35,622 nucleotides of DNA from CAYSCW01 sp964449165 (GCA_964449165.1 CAYVAT010000033.1:1-35622); one strand, 5' to 3'. Numbered from the stretch's first letter, positions 17,122 to 26,256 are shown. The notes: a model not told the origin generated them from the sequence alone. Program-made: numbers and translations.

Positions 17122-19472
17122 CTCAGATATCAAAACGGCGGTTAGCTCAACTTCAATCCTTTTGGAGTGCCGCCAATTATCTAGGTGCAGCACAACTCTA
17201 TCTGAAAGAAAATCCCTTGTTGAAGGAGCCGCTGAGGCCTGATCACATCAAGCCTCGTCTCCTGGGACACTGGGGGACTCAGCCGGGGCTTAACCTTATT
17301 TATGCCCACTTGAACCGCTTGATCCAAGATACGGAAGCCTCTCTGCTGCTCGTCGTCGGTCCCGGTCATGGCGCACCGGCCATCCTTGCCAACCTGTATC
17401 TTGAGGGCACGCTTTTTGAATATTATCCTGAGTTCAGCTTCAGCGTGTCAGGACTCAGGCATCTTTTTCGCAGCTTTTGCTGGCCTCGAGGCAATCCCAG
17501 CCATCTGTTTCCCGGAACGCCCGGGATGATCCACGAGGGAGGTGAATTGGGCTACTGTTTAACACACGCTTTTGGAGCAGCACTCGATAATCCTGATCAG
17601 ATAGCTGTCTGTATCGTGGGAGATGGAGAGGCTGAAACAGGGCCCTTGGCGACATCGTGGCATTCTAACAAATACGTCAATCCCGCAACCTGCGGCGCGG
17701 TGCTGCCCATCCTTCACCTTAATGAATATAAACTGTCCGGCCCTACCCTCTTAGGCCGCATGAAAGAAGAGGAACTGGAGAACCTGTTTACTGGCTACGG
17801 CTACCAGGTACGCACTGTGAAAGGGGATAATCCTGAATTGGTACATGTGGCCATGTGGAAGGCAGTGGACTGGGCTTATTCTCAAATCCGCTCCATTCAA
17901 GAACTTGCGCGAAGCAAGCAACCTTCTGTACGACCGGCCTGGCCGATGATCATCCTGAGGACTCCGAAAGGCTGGACAGGCCCTAAAGAACTGGATGGAA
18001 TCCCCATAGAGGGCACTTTTCATTCTCACCAGGTTCCGATCATGGAGCCGGCTACAAACCCTGAACACCTCAAGGCCTTGGAACAATGGCTGAACAGTTA
18101 CCACCCTGAGAAACTTTTCGATGCCAGCGGACGGCCTCTTCCCAAAGTCACAGCCATCTGTCCCGATGGAGACCTGCGCATAGGGATGAATCCCCACGCC
18201 AACGGCGGCCAGCTTTTGACCTCTTTAAAACTCCCTGAACATACAGATTATGCCTTGGTCGTGCCGGCTCCGGGTGAGGTGAAGGCCGAAGGAACAAGGG
18301 AACTCGGTAAATACGTGCGGGATATCTTTCTCGCTAATGAAGATACGCGGAATTTCCGTTTCTTCTGTCCGGATGAGACCACCTCCAACCGCATGGAGCA
18401 TGTTTTTGAGGCCACAGAGCGGGCGTTCATGTGGCCTCTGGTTAAAACTGACGAGTTCCTTTCCAAAGGTGGGCGGGTCATGGAAATCCTCAGCGAACAC
18501 ACCTGCCAAGGATGGCTGGAGGGTTATTTACTCACCGGCCGACACGGCTTGTTTGCTTGCTATGAGGCGTTTATTCCTATTGTTGATTCGATGCTGAACC
18601 AGTATGCCAAGTGGTTGAAGGTTTCAAGGGAAGTGCCCTGGCGAAAACCACTAGCCTCGCTCAACTACCTCCTCACCTCCCATGTCTGGAGGCAGGACCA
18701 CAACGGCTACACTCACCAAGTCCCGAGCTTCATCAACAATGTGGTAAACAAAAAGAGCTCCGTGGCCCGCATCTACCTTCCGCCCGACGCAAACTGCCTG
18801 CTTTCGGTTGCAAATCACTGTCTGAAGAGCCGGGATTACGTAAACCTGATCGTAGCTTCTAAACAAATGATTCCTCAATGGCTGGATATGGAAACCGCCA
18901 ACAAACATTGCTCTCAAGGCGCTTCGGAGTGGGAATGGGCCAGCAATGATGAAGGGAATCCAGACATCATTCTGGCCGCTGCTGGTGATGTCCCCACTGA
19001 AGAAGTGCTGGCTGCAGCATGGCTTTTGCGCCGCGAGATTCCCCAGCTCCGGGTTAGAGTCGTGAACGTGGTCGATCTTTTCACCCTTATTTCCCATGAT
19101 GATCATCCTCATGGTCTGGAAAAAACAACTTTTACTGATCTTTTTACGGATAACCAACCTGTTATATTTGCCTTTCACGGCTACCCGAGAGTCATACATG
19201 AGTTAGTCCACCACCGGCCCAATCCCGGGCGTTTTCATGTCCATGGCTATATCGAAGAAGGACGGACAACGACACCATTTGACATGCTCGTGCTCAACAG
19301 GATGAGCCGCTACCATCTGGCCATAGCCGCTTTGCAGCGTACGAAACGTCTGGGAGTCCGAGCCGGCAGCATTATAGATCTTTTTGAGGAGCGTCTTGCC
19401 GCGCATCGTTCCTACATCCAGGACCACGGTGCTGACTTACCAGAGATTCTCAATTGGCGCTGGGAAGTTTAA
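17118..19472 (+). CDS. xfp: Xylulose-5-phosphate/fructose-6-phosphate phosphoketolase
   Basis: This thiamine-diphosphate enzyme cleaves xylulose 5-phosphate or fructose 6-phosphate with phosphate to give acetyl phosphate. At 784 residues it is of normal length. It shows RLLGHWGTQPGLNLIYAHLN with His51, GPGHGAPA, PGTPGMIHEGGELGYCL, and the ThDP/Mg motif VGDGEAETGPLATSWHSNKYVNP (GDG at 168-170), then typical C-terminal text (HDHHPHGL-like SHDDHPHGL, FHGYPRVIHELVHHR). AAGGAG lies in the end of ackA. It is the last gene of the htrA operon; the next promoter starts right behind it. Substrate preference between the two sugar phosphates cannot be read. Confidence 0.96.
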   Translation: MTQISKRRLAQLQSFWSAANYLGAAQLYLKENPLLKEPLRPDHIKPRLLGHWGTQPGLNLIYAHLNRLIQDTEASLLLVVGPGHGAPAILANLYLEGTLFEYYPEFSFSVSGLRHLFRSFCWPRGNPSHLFPGTPGMIHEGGELGYCLTHAFGAALDNPDQIAVCIVGDGEAETGPLATSWHSNKYVNPATCGAVLPILHLNEYKLSGPTLLGRMKEEELENLFTGYGYQVRTVKGDNPELVHVAMWKAVDWAYSQIRSIQELARSKQPSVRPAWPMIILRTPKGWTGPKELDGIPIEGTFHSHQVPIMEPATNPEHLKALEQWLNSYHPEKLFDASGRPLPKVTAICPDGDLRIGMNPHANGGQLLTSLKLPEHTDYALVVPAPGEVKAEGTRELGKYVRDIFLANEDTRNFRFFCPDETTSNRMEHVFEATERAFMWPLVKTDEFLSKGGRVMEILSEHTCQGWLEGYLLTGRHGLFACYEAFIPIVDSMLNQYAKWLKVSREVPWRKPLASLNYLLTSHVWRQDHNGYTHQVPSFINNVVNKKSSVARIYLPPDANCLLSVANHCLKSRDYVNLIVASKQMIPQWLDMETANKHCSQGASEWEWASNDEGNPDIILAAAGDVPTEEVLAAAWLLRREIPQLRVRVVNVVDLFTLISHDDHPHGLEKTTFTDLFTDNQPVIFAFHGYPRVIHELVHHRPNPGRFHVHGYIEEGRTTTPFDMLVLNRMSRYHLAIAALQRTKRLGVRAGSIIDLFEERLAAHRSYIQDHGADLPEILNWRWEV

Positions 19473-19489
19473 CACCAGTATACTGAACA

Positions 19490-19516
19490 GTCCTGTCTCA
19501 TAGAACTTTGTCCTGT
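19490..19516 (+). promoter_or_regulatory. Candidate activator site 3 (upstream of the OM protease gene)
   Basis: GTCCTGT at 19490-19496 and again at 19510-19516, exactly 20 bases apart, with CTCATAGAACTTT between. It combines features of site 1 (ATAGAACTTT) and site 2 (ACTTTGTCC). The first half-site begins 122 bases before the -24 GG. Confidence 0.65.
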
Positions 19517-19609
19517 TTCATCGGATGAAATCAGGGTCCTTTGAGCTAAAAATACCATCCAGCCAGTTTTAATCCCCGAGAAAAACAGAATCTTTTAGGC
19601 CCTGATTTT

Positions 19610-19626
19610 TTGGCATGTTTTTTGCT
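19610..19626 (+). promoter_or_regulatory. Sigma54 (-24/-12) promoter of the OM metallopeptidase-like gene
   Basis: TTGGCATGTTTTTTGCT is a near-perfect sigma54 core with GG (19612-19613) ten bases before GC (19624-19625). It differs from the htrA core at two positions over 17 bases. Predicted start is near 19637, leaving a 42-base leader. Confidence 0.87.
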
Positions 19627-19678
19627 TTATATATGATGACAACACTATTTGGAGAAAAAACAAAATCAGGAGACGAAC

Positions 19679-22600
19679 ATGAAAGAATCAAAAATATTTC
19701 TGTTTATTATCGCAGTCATTTTGGTAGCTTCCCCACTCAATGCCCAATACTTTGGACGCAACAAGGTTCAGTATGAAACTTTCGACTTCAAGGTTATGCA
19801 CACGGAACATTTCACCATCTATTTTTATCCTCAAGAGGAAGAAGCTGCCATGATAGCTGCTCGAATGGCCGAACGATGGTATAAACGGTATTCCAGGCTG
19901 CTCAATCATGCTCTTCGAGGATCACAACCCATCATCCTCTACTCGAGCGCGACACATTTCCAGCAGACCACAGCGGTGCCGGGTTTCCTTGGCGAAGGGA
20001 CAGGGGGTGTGACCCTCTCCACTCATCGCCAGATCGTCCTTCCACTTGGCGCATCACTGGCAGAAACTGACCATGTCATAGGACATGAGCTGGTTCACGC
20101 CTTTCAATTCGACATAACCGGGCAGGACCATCCCACTGAAATCATCGGAGCCTCTTCTGGTCTGAACCTTCCTCTTTGGTTCATGGAAGGCATGGCTGAA
20201 TACCTCTCTCTGGGTCCTGTTGATCCGAATACAGCGATGTGGATGCGAGATGCGCTGTACAGAAAAGATTTGCCTTCAATTAAAAAACTTGAAAATCCCA
20301 AGTACTTTCCCTACCGGTATGGCCAGGCCCTCTGGGCATACATCACCGGGGAAGAGGGCGATGCCCAAGTAGGAAAAATATTGAACGGCGTCGGCAAGAG
20401 GGGCGACCTTAAGGCTGTTATTAAAAGATCTATGGGCAAATCCACGGATCAGTTATCGAAGGATTGGCACAAGGCCATAGAAAAAGAATACAGTCCCCTT
20501 CTTCAAGAAACCCAAGTCACAGAAAAGAACAGCAAGCTTCTTTTCAAGGAGACCGAACAGAATAAACTGAATGTATCTCCTGCCCTAAGCCCGGACGGAA
20601 AGATGATTTCCTTTCTCTCCTCCAAAGACCTTTTTTCAATCGATTTGTATCTGGCAAATGGAGAGACTGGAAAAATCAGGCGAAGGCTGACAAAGACGGC
20701 CGTTGATCCCCATTTCCAGAGCCTTGAGTTCATCAGCTCTTCGGGAAGTTGGGATCCGCAGAACAGGTTGTTTGCTTTCGGCTCGGTAAGCAACGGCCAG
20801 CCCACTTTGACCATCCTCGATGTCGGAAAGGACAAGGTCCAGAAGGAGAAGGCCTTCCCTGAACTCGGAGAAATTTTGAATCCTACTTGGTCTCCTGACG
20901 GCAGGCATATCGCTTTCTCTGCCCAAATGCACGGACTGACGGATCTCTTCATTTACGACCTGGAAGCGGATAAACTCGATCAGGTGACAAAAGATCCCTA
21001 CGCAGACCTGCTTCCCGCCTGGTCTCCGGATGGACGTTACATTGCTTTTACCACTGACCGCTTTTCAACAGACCTTTCGATCCTCAGCATAGGGAATTAC
21101 GAAATCGCGCTTTATGAACCCGCAACGGGCAAGTTCCAGAAAGTCCAGGGATTTGCCAACGCTAAAAACATCAATCCTCAATGGTCCGCGGATTCTAAAA
21201 GTCTGTATTTTATTTCTGACCAAAACGGAATTTCCAACATTTACAGGAAAAACCTTGAAACGCAGGAAATCTTCCAGGTGACCAACATCTTTTCGGGTAT
21301 CAGCGGCATAACAGCGCTCAGCCCGGCATTCTCTGTGGCCAAGGATGCCGGAAGCATCGCCTACTGCGTGTATACAGACTCTGGATACAGCATCTACACC
21401 ATAGAATCTAAGATTGGAGAAGAAGGTGAAACGAAAATCACCGAGTTTGGCAACATCAAGCCTGCTGTTCTTCCCCCTCAAGAAGGAAGACAGAGTGAAC
21501 TCCTCGCTCTCCTCGAGAATCCGTTGTTTGGACTCCAAACAGAGAAGAGTTACAAATTCACCGATTACCACGCCAAATTAAGACTGGATTATGTCAGCCC
21601 ACCTCAGTTGGGCGTCGGCGTGGATCAGTTTGGCACTTATGTGGGGGGCGGAGTAGGGCTGGTCTGGAGTGACCTGCTCGGCTACTATGATCTCACAACA
21701 GCCGTTCAAACCAGCAGCCGGCTGAAGGACACAGCAGCGATGGTGAGCTTTCTCAACGATAAACGCCGCTTGAACTGGGGGCTGGTTGCTGCGCGCATCC
21801 CTTATATTACAGGAGGATTCGGCACTAGCTACGGAACCGTTTCAGGGGAACCAGTAGAAATCGACCAGGAATATATCTTCGCAGAATATGATTACCAGCT
21901 GGGCGGAATCGTCGCTTATCCTTTTAATACGTTCAGGCGTTTCGAAATTTCCGCCGGCTATCAATACAGCGATTTCAGCTCAGATATTCGGACGAGGTCC
22001 TATTCCCTGTTTGATGGTACTCTGATCGATGATTCAACTCAACACCTGCCCGCACCTGATAGTCTTCATTTTGCCTACATCAGTCCGGCACTTGTCTATG
22101 ACAGCTCCTATTTCGGGGCCACCAGCCCCCTTATTGGGCAGAGCTACCGCCTTCAGGTTTCCCCTCAGATAGGAAACATCTCTTTTTACACAGTTCTTGC
22201 AGATTATCGCCGTTATTTTATGCCCGTCCAGCCATTCACTCTTGCCTTCCGCATTCTTCATTACGGCCGCTACGGAAAGAATGCTGAGGATCAGCGTTTG
22301 TATCCTCTTTTTATCGGGTACAACACGCTTGTACGCGGCTACAACACTGGTTCCTTCAGCGCCCAGGAATTCTCTTCCGACAACGGCGCTCTCTTCAACA
22401 GGCTGTTGGGGAGCAAGATAATAGTGGCTAACGCCGAGCTTCGTTTTCCCCTGTTCAAAGTGCTTGGAGTAGGCCGCGGTTTCTACGGGATTCTGCCAAT
22501 CGAATTTCTCACATTTTTTGATGCCGGGCTTGCCTGGTCAAGCGAGGATAAGGCCTGGTTCTTGGCAGGAGGAGAACGCAAGCCCGTTTATAGTACGGGC

Positions 22601-22720
22601 ATTGGTCTGCGGATGAACCTATTTGGCTATATCATCGCTGGTGTCAATTTTGTCCATCCTTTTAACCGTCCGTACAAGAAGGGATGGTATTTTGAATTTT
22701 CCTTCCAACCCGGCTTTTGA
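19679..22720 (+). CDS. Outer-membrane protein: metallopeptidase, beta-propeller and barrel
   Basis: ATG 19679 follows AGGAG (19668-19672); an in-frame TTG at 19649 has no ribosome site. The 1013-residue protein has a signal peptide (about 1-22, ending PLNAQ). Next comes a peptidase-MA-like domain with GHELVHAFQ (zinc ligands His136 and His140, general base Glu137) and FMEGMAEYL (Glu170/Glu174, probable third ligand). Residues of about 290-600 carry TolB-like repeats (SPDGKMISF, WSPDGRHIAF, WSPDGRYIAF, WSADSKSLYF). The C-terminal 370 residues read as alternating amphipathic strands ending FEFSFQPGF, a barrel with terminal Phe as recognised by BamA. It should sit in the outer membrane with periplasmic or surface-exposed protease and propeller. 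Substrate is unknown. It has its own sigma54 promoter. Confidence 0.82.
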   Translation: MKESKIFLFIIAVILVASPLNAQYFGRNKVQYETFDFKVMHTEHFTIYFYPQEEEAAMIAARMAERWYKRYSRLLNHALRGSQPIILYSSATHFQQTTAVPGFLGEGTGGVTLSTHRQIVLPLGASLAETDHVIGHELVHAFQFDITGQDHPTEIIGASSGLNLPLWFMEGMAEYLSLGPVDPNTAMWMRDALYRKDLPSIKKLENPKYFPYRYGQALWAYITGEEGDAQVGKILNGVGKRGDLKAVIKRSMGKSTDQLSKDWHKAIEKEYSPLLQETQVTEKNSKLLFKETEQNKLNVSPALSPDGKMISFLSSKDLFSIDLYLANGETGKIRRRLTKTAVDPHFQSLEFISSSGSWDPQNRLFAFGSVSNGQPTLTILDVGKDKVQKEKAFPELGEILNPTWSPDGRHIAFSAQMHGLTDLFIYDLEADKLDQVTKDPYADLLPAWSPDGRYIAFTTDRFSTDLSILSIGNYEIALYEPATGKFQKVQGFANAKNINPQWSADSKSLYFISDQNGISNIYRKNLETQEIFQVTNIFSGISGITALSPAFSVAKDAGSIAYCVYTDSGYSIYTIESKIGEEGETKITEFGNIKPAVLPPQEGRQSELLALLENPLFGLQTEKSYKFTDYHAKLRLDYVSPPQLGVGVDQFGTYVGGGVGLVWSDLLGYYDLTTAVQTSSRLKDTAAMVSFLNDKRRLNWGLVAARIPYITGGFGTSYGTVSGEPVEIDQEYIFAEYDYQLGGIVAYPFNTFRRFEISAGYQYSDFSSDIRTRSYSLFDGTLIDDSTQHLPAPDSLHFAYISPALVYDSSYFGATSPLIGQSYRLQVSPQIGNISFYTVLADYRRYFMPVQPFTLAFRILHYGRYGKNAEDQRLYPLFIGYNTLVRGYNTGSFSAQEFSSDNGALFNRLLGSKIIVANAELRFPLFKVLGVGRGFYGILPIEFLTFFDAGLAWSSEDKAWFLAGGERKPVYSTGIGLRMNLFGYIIAGVNFVHPFNRPYKKGWYFEFSFQPGF

Positions 22721-22817
22721 GAATTCTAATCAGGAAGAAATGGAAGAAAGTTTGTGGAGCATGAAGCTCAAGACTAAAATACACAATCTTTCCTTTGAAA
22801 AGAGGAGGGAAATATAA

Positions 22818-23645
22818 ATGGGTCATCTTTGGAATCTATTCTGGATCTTTATAGTGATTGTTACATTAATGCCTTTATTGCAGCGATGGGCTATGAAAAC
22901 ACGGAGATTAAGGTCGATAAGGGATCTGGAAAACAAACGGAACTCCAGGGTCATCACCCTCATTCATCGTCAGGAGACGATGAAGTTTCTTGGATTTCCC
23001 TTGATGAGATATATTGATATAAATGATTCGGAAGAGGTTCTCAGAGCAATAAGATTGACTCCTGACGATATGCCAATTGATATGATTATTCATACGCCTG
23101 GAGGTCTTGTCCTCTCCACCGAACAGATTGCCCTGGCACTCAGAAGGCACAAAGCTAAGGTCTCCATCTTTGTTCCTCATTATGCAATGTCAGGAGGCAC
23201 GATTCTTTGCCTTGCAGCAAATGAAATCATCATGGACAGGAATGCTGTCATCGGGCCCGTCGACCCTCAGCTCGGAGAGTACCCGGCTGTATCCATCTTA
23301 AAAACCATTCATCAAAAAGAGTTCAAGGATATTGAAGACAAGACGCTCATCCTGGCTGACGTAGCCCAAAAAGCCATGAACCAGATGAGAAGTTTCGTCA
23401 AAAAAATATTGAACTCAAAATTGGATGAAGAAACTGTTAAAAAAATTGCGGTTACACTCACAGAAGGCCGGTGGACCCATGATTACCCCATTACTTTTGA
23501 AGAAGCCAAAAAATTAGGACTTTCGGTATCCTTAGAAATGCCTGAAGAGATTTATCAGCTCATGTCCCTCTTTCCTCAGGCCATGCAACAGCGGCCCTCT
23601 GTACAATATATACCTGTTCCTTATAAAAAATCTGAAAGCAAATGA
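22818..23645 (+). CDS. Membrane-anchored SDH-type (ClpP-fold) serine protease
   Basis: The 275-residue protein matches the serine dehydrogenase proteinase/SDH family, ClpP-crotonase-fold proteases with an N-terminal membrane helix. Residues 7-25 are hydrophobic. Then come LIHRQE, MIIHTPGGLVLSTEQIA (the oxyanion/strand region) and HYAMSGGTILCLAANEI with the likely nucleophile Ser125, followed by AVIGPVDPQLGE. WTHDYPI and FEEAKKLGL are typical of the C-terminal part. An AGAGGAGGG ribosome site precedes ATG 22818, 97 bases after the outer-membrane protein gene; no separate promoter is obvious, so it may share the sigma54 transcript. Role would be inner-membrane proteolysis. Identification is good, catalytic details are inferred. 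Confidence 0.85.
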   Translation: MGHLWNLFWIFIVIVTLMPLLQRWAMKTRRLRSIRDLENKRNSRVITLIHRQETMKFLGFPLMRYIDINDSEEVLRAIRLTPDDMPIDMIIHTPGGLVLSTEQIALALRRHKAKVSIFVPHYAMSGGTILCLAANEIIMDRNAVIGPVDPQLGEYPAVSILKTIHQKEFKDIEDKTLILADVAQKAMNQMRSFVKKILNSKLDEETVKKIAVTLTEGRWTHDYPITFEEAKKLGLSVSLEMPEEIYQLMSLFPQAMQQRPSVQYIPVPYKKSESK

Positions 23646-23881
23646 GGCATAATATTCAGGCTTGTTCGAGGAATAAAACATAACAGCTCAATTTCCGTAT
23701 TTATTTAAATTATAGGAAATTTCTGTTTTATTCATGCGATGATTCCACCTCCATTCCCTGTTCTTTGCACCTAATGATATGACGTGGTGAATGTATCATG
23801 CCCCAAAACCGTGGTGTTTTCGGAGGAAAGAAAAAAATCATCGTTCAGGATCAGGACCTTCTTGGAGAACCATAGATAGAG

Positions 23882-25123
23882 ATGGAAAAATTAAGGCAGA
23901 ACCTGTCGCTCTTTGATGCGATCAATATTGCTCTGGGATCAATTATCGGAGCAGGAATCTTTGTTATCATCGGTGCCGCTGCAGCTCTCGCTGGCCCGGC
24001 AATTTTTATCTCTGTGATTATTGCGGGAATAATATCTGGCTTAACCGGTCTCTCCACCGCTGAGCTCAGCCGAAGATATCCAAGAAGTGGTGGTGCTTAT
24101 ACTTTTGCTAAAGAAGCTCTGTCTGATTCTGTAGGTTTTGTCGTTGGCTGGGTGTGGCTTTTCTCCAACATAGTCACAGGGGCCACTGTTGCCGTAGGTT
24201 TTGGCTATTATCTTGCCTTTTTTATTCCTTCAATTTCGACGAAAATCGGCGCTGTGTTTGTCATTTTTGTAGCAATGTTCACTCATCTACTCGGCACAAA
24301 GGAGTCCAGTTGGCTGAATAATGTGTTAGTCATGCTTAAAATACTGGTGCTGCTGTTTATTATAGGAAGTGCGGTATTCTTCTTTAAAAAACCAAATTTT
24401 ATCCCACTGATGCCTTTTGGCATCAAGGGCGTATTGGCAGGCGCTGCGACGATTTTCTTTGCCTACGCCGGCTTTGCAAGGGTTGCCATAATCGCGGATG
24501 AGATCAAAAATCCCTCGCAGAATGTGCCTCGTGCAACTCTTGCTTCCATATTTATTTCTACGCTCATCTATGTTCTCGTAGCCATCGCCGCAGTGGGGAT
24601 AGCTGGTTATAAAGTACTCGCCGATTCCGGATCTCCTCTTGCTGATGCCATAAAAGTGGAAAGCCTAAGTTATGGGTCTAGTCTTGTTGGCGCTGGGGCG
24701 CTCATAGCTACCAGCACGGTGATACTCGCTTCAATCCTCGGTGTCTCCAGACTGGCACATACCATGGCGGCCGATGGAGAACTTCCTGCTTTTCTAGGAA
24801 AGGTGAGTCGAAAAAGCTCAGTACCCAAGAATTCGATTATTCTCAGCGGTCTCGTCATGCTGCTTTTGGCTCTCTTTGCCGATCTGCCGCATATCGCCTA
24901 CATCAGCAGTTTCTCGCTTCTTCTCTACTATTCAGCCGTTAATTTAAGCGCATTGAAGTTATTCAGAGGATACATAAGATTCGTGACCTTCCTGGGCTTC
25001 CTATTCTGTATGGTTCTGATGTTTACCCTTCCTCATTTATCATGGTTTGTCGGCTTTTCTGTCGTTGTGACCGGCGCATTATTTTACAGATTTTATGTGA
25101 GAAAGGCTCAGAAGTCGGGATAA
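23882..25123 (+). CDS. APC-family amino-acid permease
   Basis: This 413-residue membrane protein has about twelve helices. It begins with the APC motif INIALGSIIGAGIFVIIGAAAALAG, then AELSRRYPRSGGAYTFAKEAL, YAGFARVAIIADEIKNPSQNVPRA and RLAHTMAADGELP, all typical of the cationic/general amino-acid transporter branch (YfnA/CAT-like). Substrate is unknown. It is only distantly similar to the permease at 4910-6223, so the two are not a recent duplication. The ribosome site is weak (TAGAG). The 236-base gap upstream contains a small AAAAC-N6-GTTTT hairpin near 23805-23820 and no clear promoter. Confidence 0.9.
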   Translation: MEKLRQNLSLFDAINIALGSIIGAGIFVIIGAAAALAGPAIFISVIIAGIISGLTGLSTAELSRRYPRSGGAYTFAKEALSDSVGFVVGWVWLFSNIVTGATVAVGFGYYLAFFIPSISTKIGAVFVIFVAMFTHLLGTKESSWLNNVLVMLKILVLLFIIGSAVFFFKKPNFIPLMPFGIKGVLAGAATIFFAYAGFARVAIIADEIKNPSQNVPRATLASIFISTLIYVLVAIAAVGIAGYKVLADSGSPLADAIKVESLSYGSSLVGAGALIATSTVILASILGVSRLAHTMAADGELPAFLGKVSRKSSVPKNSIILSGLVMLLLALFADLPHIAYISSFSLLLYYSAVNLSALKLFRGYIRFVTFLGFLFCMVLMFTLPHLSWFVGFSVVVTGALFYRFYVRKAQKSG

Positions 25124-25140
25124 GAATATTTTATCTCAAT

Positions 25141-25170
25141 TTGGACACAAGGGGGATTTTCTTTTATAAT
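25141..25170 (+). promoter_or_regulatory. Sigma70-type promoter of rmuC
   Basis: TTGGAC and a perfect TATAAT are separated by 18 bases. The start codon follows 28 bases after the -10, with AGAGGA as ribosome site. This is the cleanest housekeeping promoter in the window. Confidence 0.65.
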
Positions 25171-25198
25171 GAGGGACAAGAAAGAGGACTAATACTCT

Positions 25199-26239
25199 AT
25201 GAACCTGAGTGTCTTCCTGATCATTTTCGCATCTGCACTTCTCATACTGTTCATCCTCCTCCTATGGACATTGAAAAGCACCACCTCCAAAATCGATGAG
25301 GTCAAGCGCTCACAGGCAGAAAACCCGGCCCTCTCGCTCATGCAGCAGCAGATCGGCCAGCTCACCCAGAGCCTCAACCAGAACCTTCAGAGCATGAGCA
25401 GCCAATTCCAGAAGACAACCGGAGACATGGGCACTACCCTCGGTGATGTCAAGAAAGACCTGGGTAAAATGGAGGAGGTCACCCGCGAGGTGCTGGAAAA
25501 AGCCAAAAACATCGCAGGCCTGGAATCTCTGCTGCGAGCCCCTAAATTCCGGGGCGGATTCGGAGAGCTTTTTCTGGGAGATCTGCTCGGAGAATTCTTC
25601 CCTCCAGCTCACTACTCCCTCCAGCATAGATTTAAAAGCGGAGAGACCGTGGATGCCGTCCTCAAGATAGGAAAGAACATCGTCCCCATCGACTCCAAAT
25701 TTCCTCTGGAAAACTTCAAGAAATACCTGGAAGAGGAAAACGGTAAGGCAAAGGAAGATCTAAGGAAAAAATTCATCTCCGACGTGAAAAAACACATCGA
25801 TGTGATCTCTGAAAAATACATCCTTCCAGATGAGGGAACATTCGACTTCTCCCTGATGTACATTCCCGCAGAAAACGTCTACTACGAAACTATCCTCAAG
25901 GACGAAAGCCTTGGTGAAGAAAGAAGCATCTTCTCCTACGCCATCCAGAAAAGAGTGATTCCGGTTTCCCCCAATTCTTTCTTTGCTTACCTGCAGGTTA
26001 TCGTTCTCGGACTCAAAGGCCTCCAGATTGAAAAATCGGCCCGGTCCATCTTCCAGGCTCTGGCCAGGCTCCAGGGAGACCTGGACCGATTTAAAAAAGA
26101 CTTCCAGGTACTCGGCACCCATCTGGGAAACGCCAAGAGCAAATTTGATGACGCAGAAAAACGGCTGGAACGGTTCTCAGACAAGCTGGAGCTTGTCGGC
26201 GGAGAAGAGACCAATAGTCTTCCTGAAGACGCAGATTAG
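25199..26239 (+). CDS. rmuC: DNA recombination protein RmuC homologue
   Basis: RmuC proteins limit inversion or rearrangement at repeats and resemble nucleases. The 346-residue product has an N-terminal membrane helix (4-24), a coiled-coil region rich in Gln/Ser/Lys (about 30-105), and the conserved core LLRAPKFRGGFGELFLGDLL (Glu123). PD-(D/E)xK-like residues follow in VDAVLKIGKNIVPIDSKFP (Asp152, Asp165, Lys167), then a C-terminal helical part with IEKSARSIFQAL and a second coiled coil. Length is at the short end for the family. It is transcribed from its own promoter and converges with the K+ channel gene with 17 bases between. Confidence 0.9.
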   Translation: MNLSVFLIIFASALLILFILLLWTLKSTTSKIDEVKRSQAENPALSLMQQQIGQLTQSLNQNLQSMSSQFQKTTGDMGTTLGDVKKDLGKMEEVTREVLEKAKNIAGLESLLRAPKFRGGFGELFLGDLLGEFFPPAHYSLQHRFKSGETVDAVLKIGKNIVPIDSKFPLENFKKYLEEENGKAKEDLRKKFISDVKKHIDVISEKYILPDEGTFDFSLMYIPAENVYYETILKDESLGEERSIFSYAIQKRVIPVSPNSFFAYLQVIVLGLKGLQIEKSARSIFQALARLQGDLDRFKKDFQVLGTHLGNAKSKFDDAEKRLERFSDKLELVGGEETNSLPEDAD

Positions 26240-26256
26240 AGAAAAATCCTTCCCTC

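Noticed and set aside
19649..19678. TTG start for the outer-membrane protein, adding ten residues
   Set aside because: ATG 19679 has a proper AGGAG site and gives a normal signal peptide; the TTG is only about 12 bases from the predicted transcription start.
23805..23820. AAAAC-N6-GTTTT hairpin before the second permease, as a terminator
   Set aside because: Only five A/T-rich pairs and no T-run after it; too weak to call.
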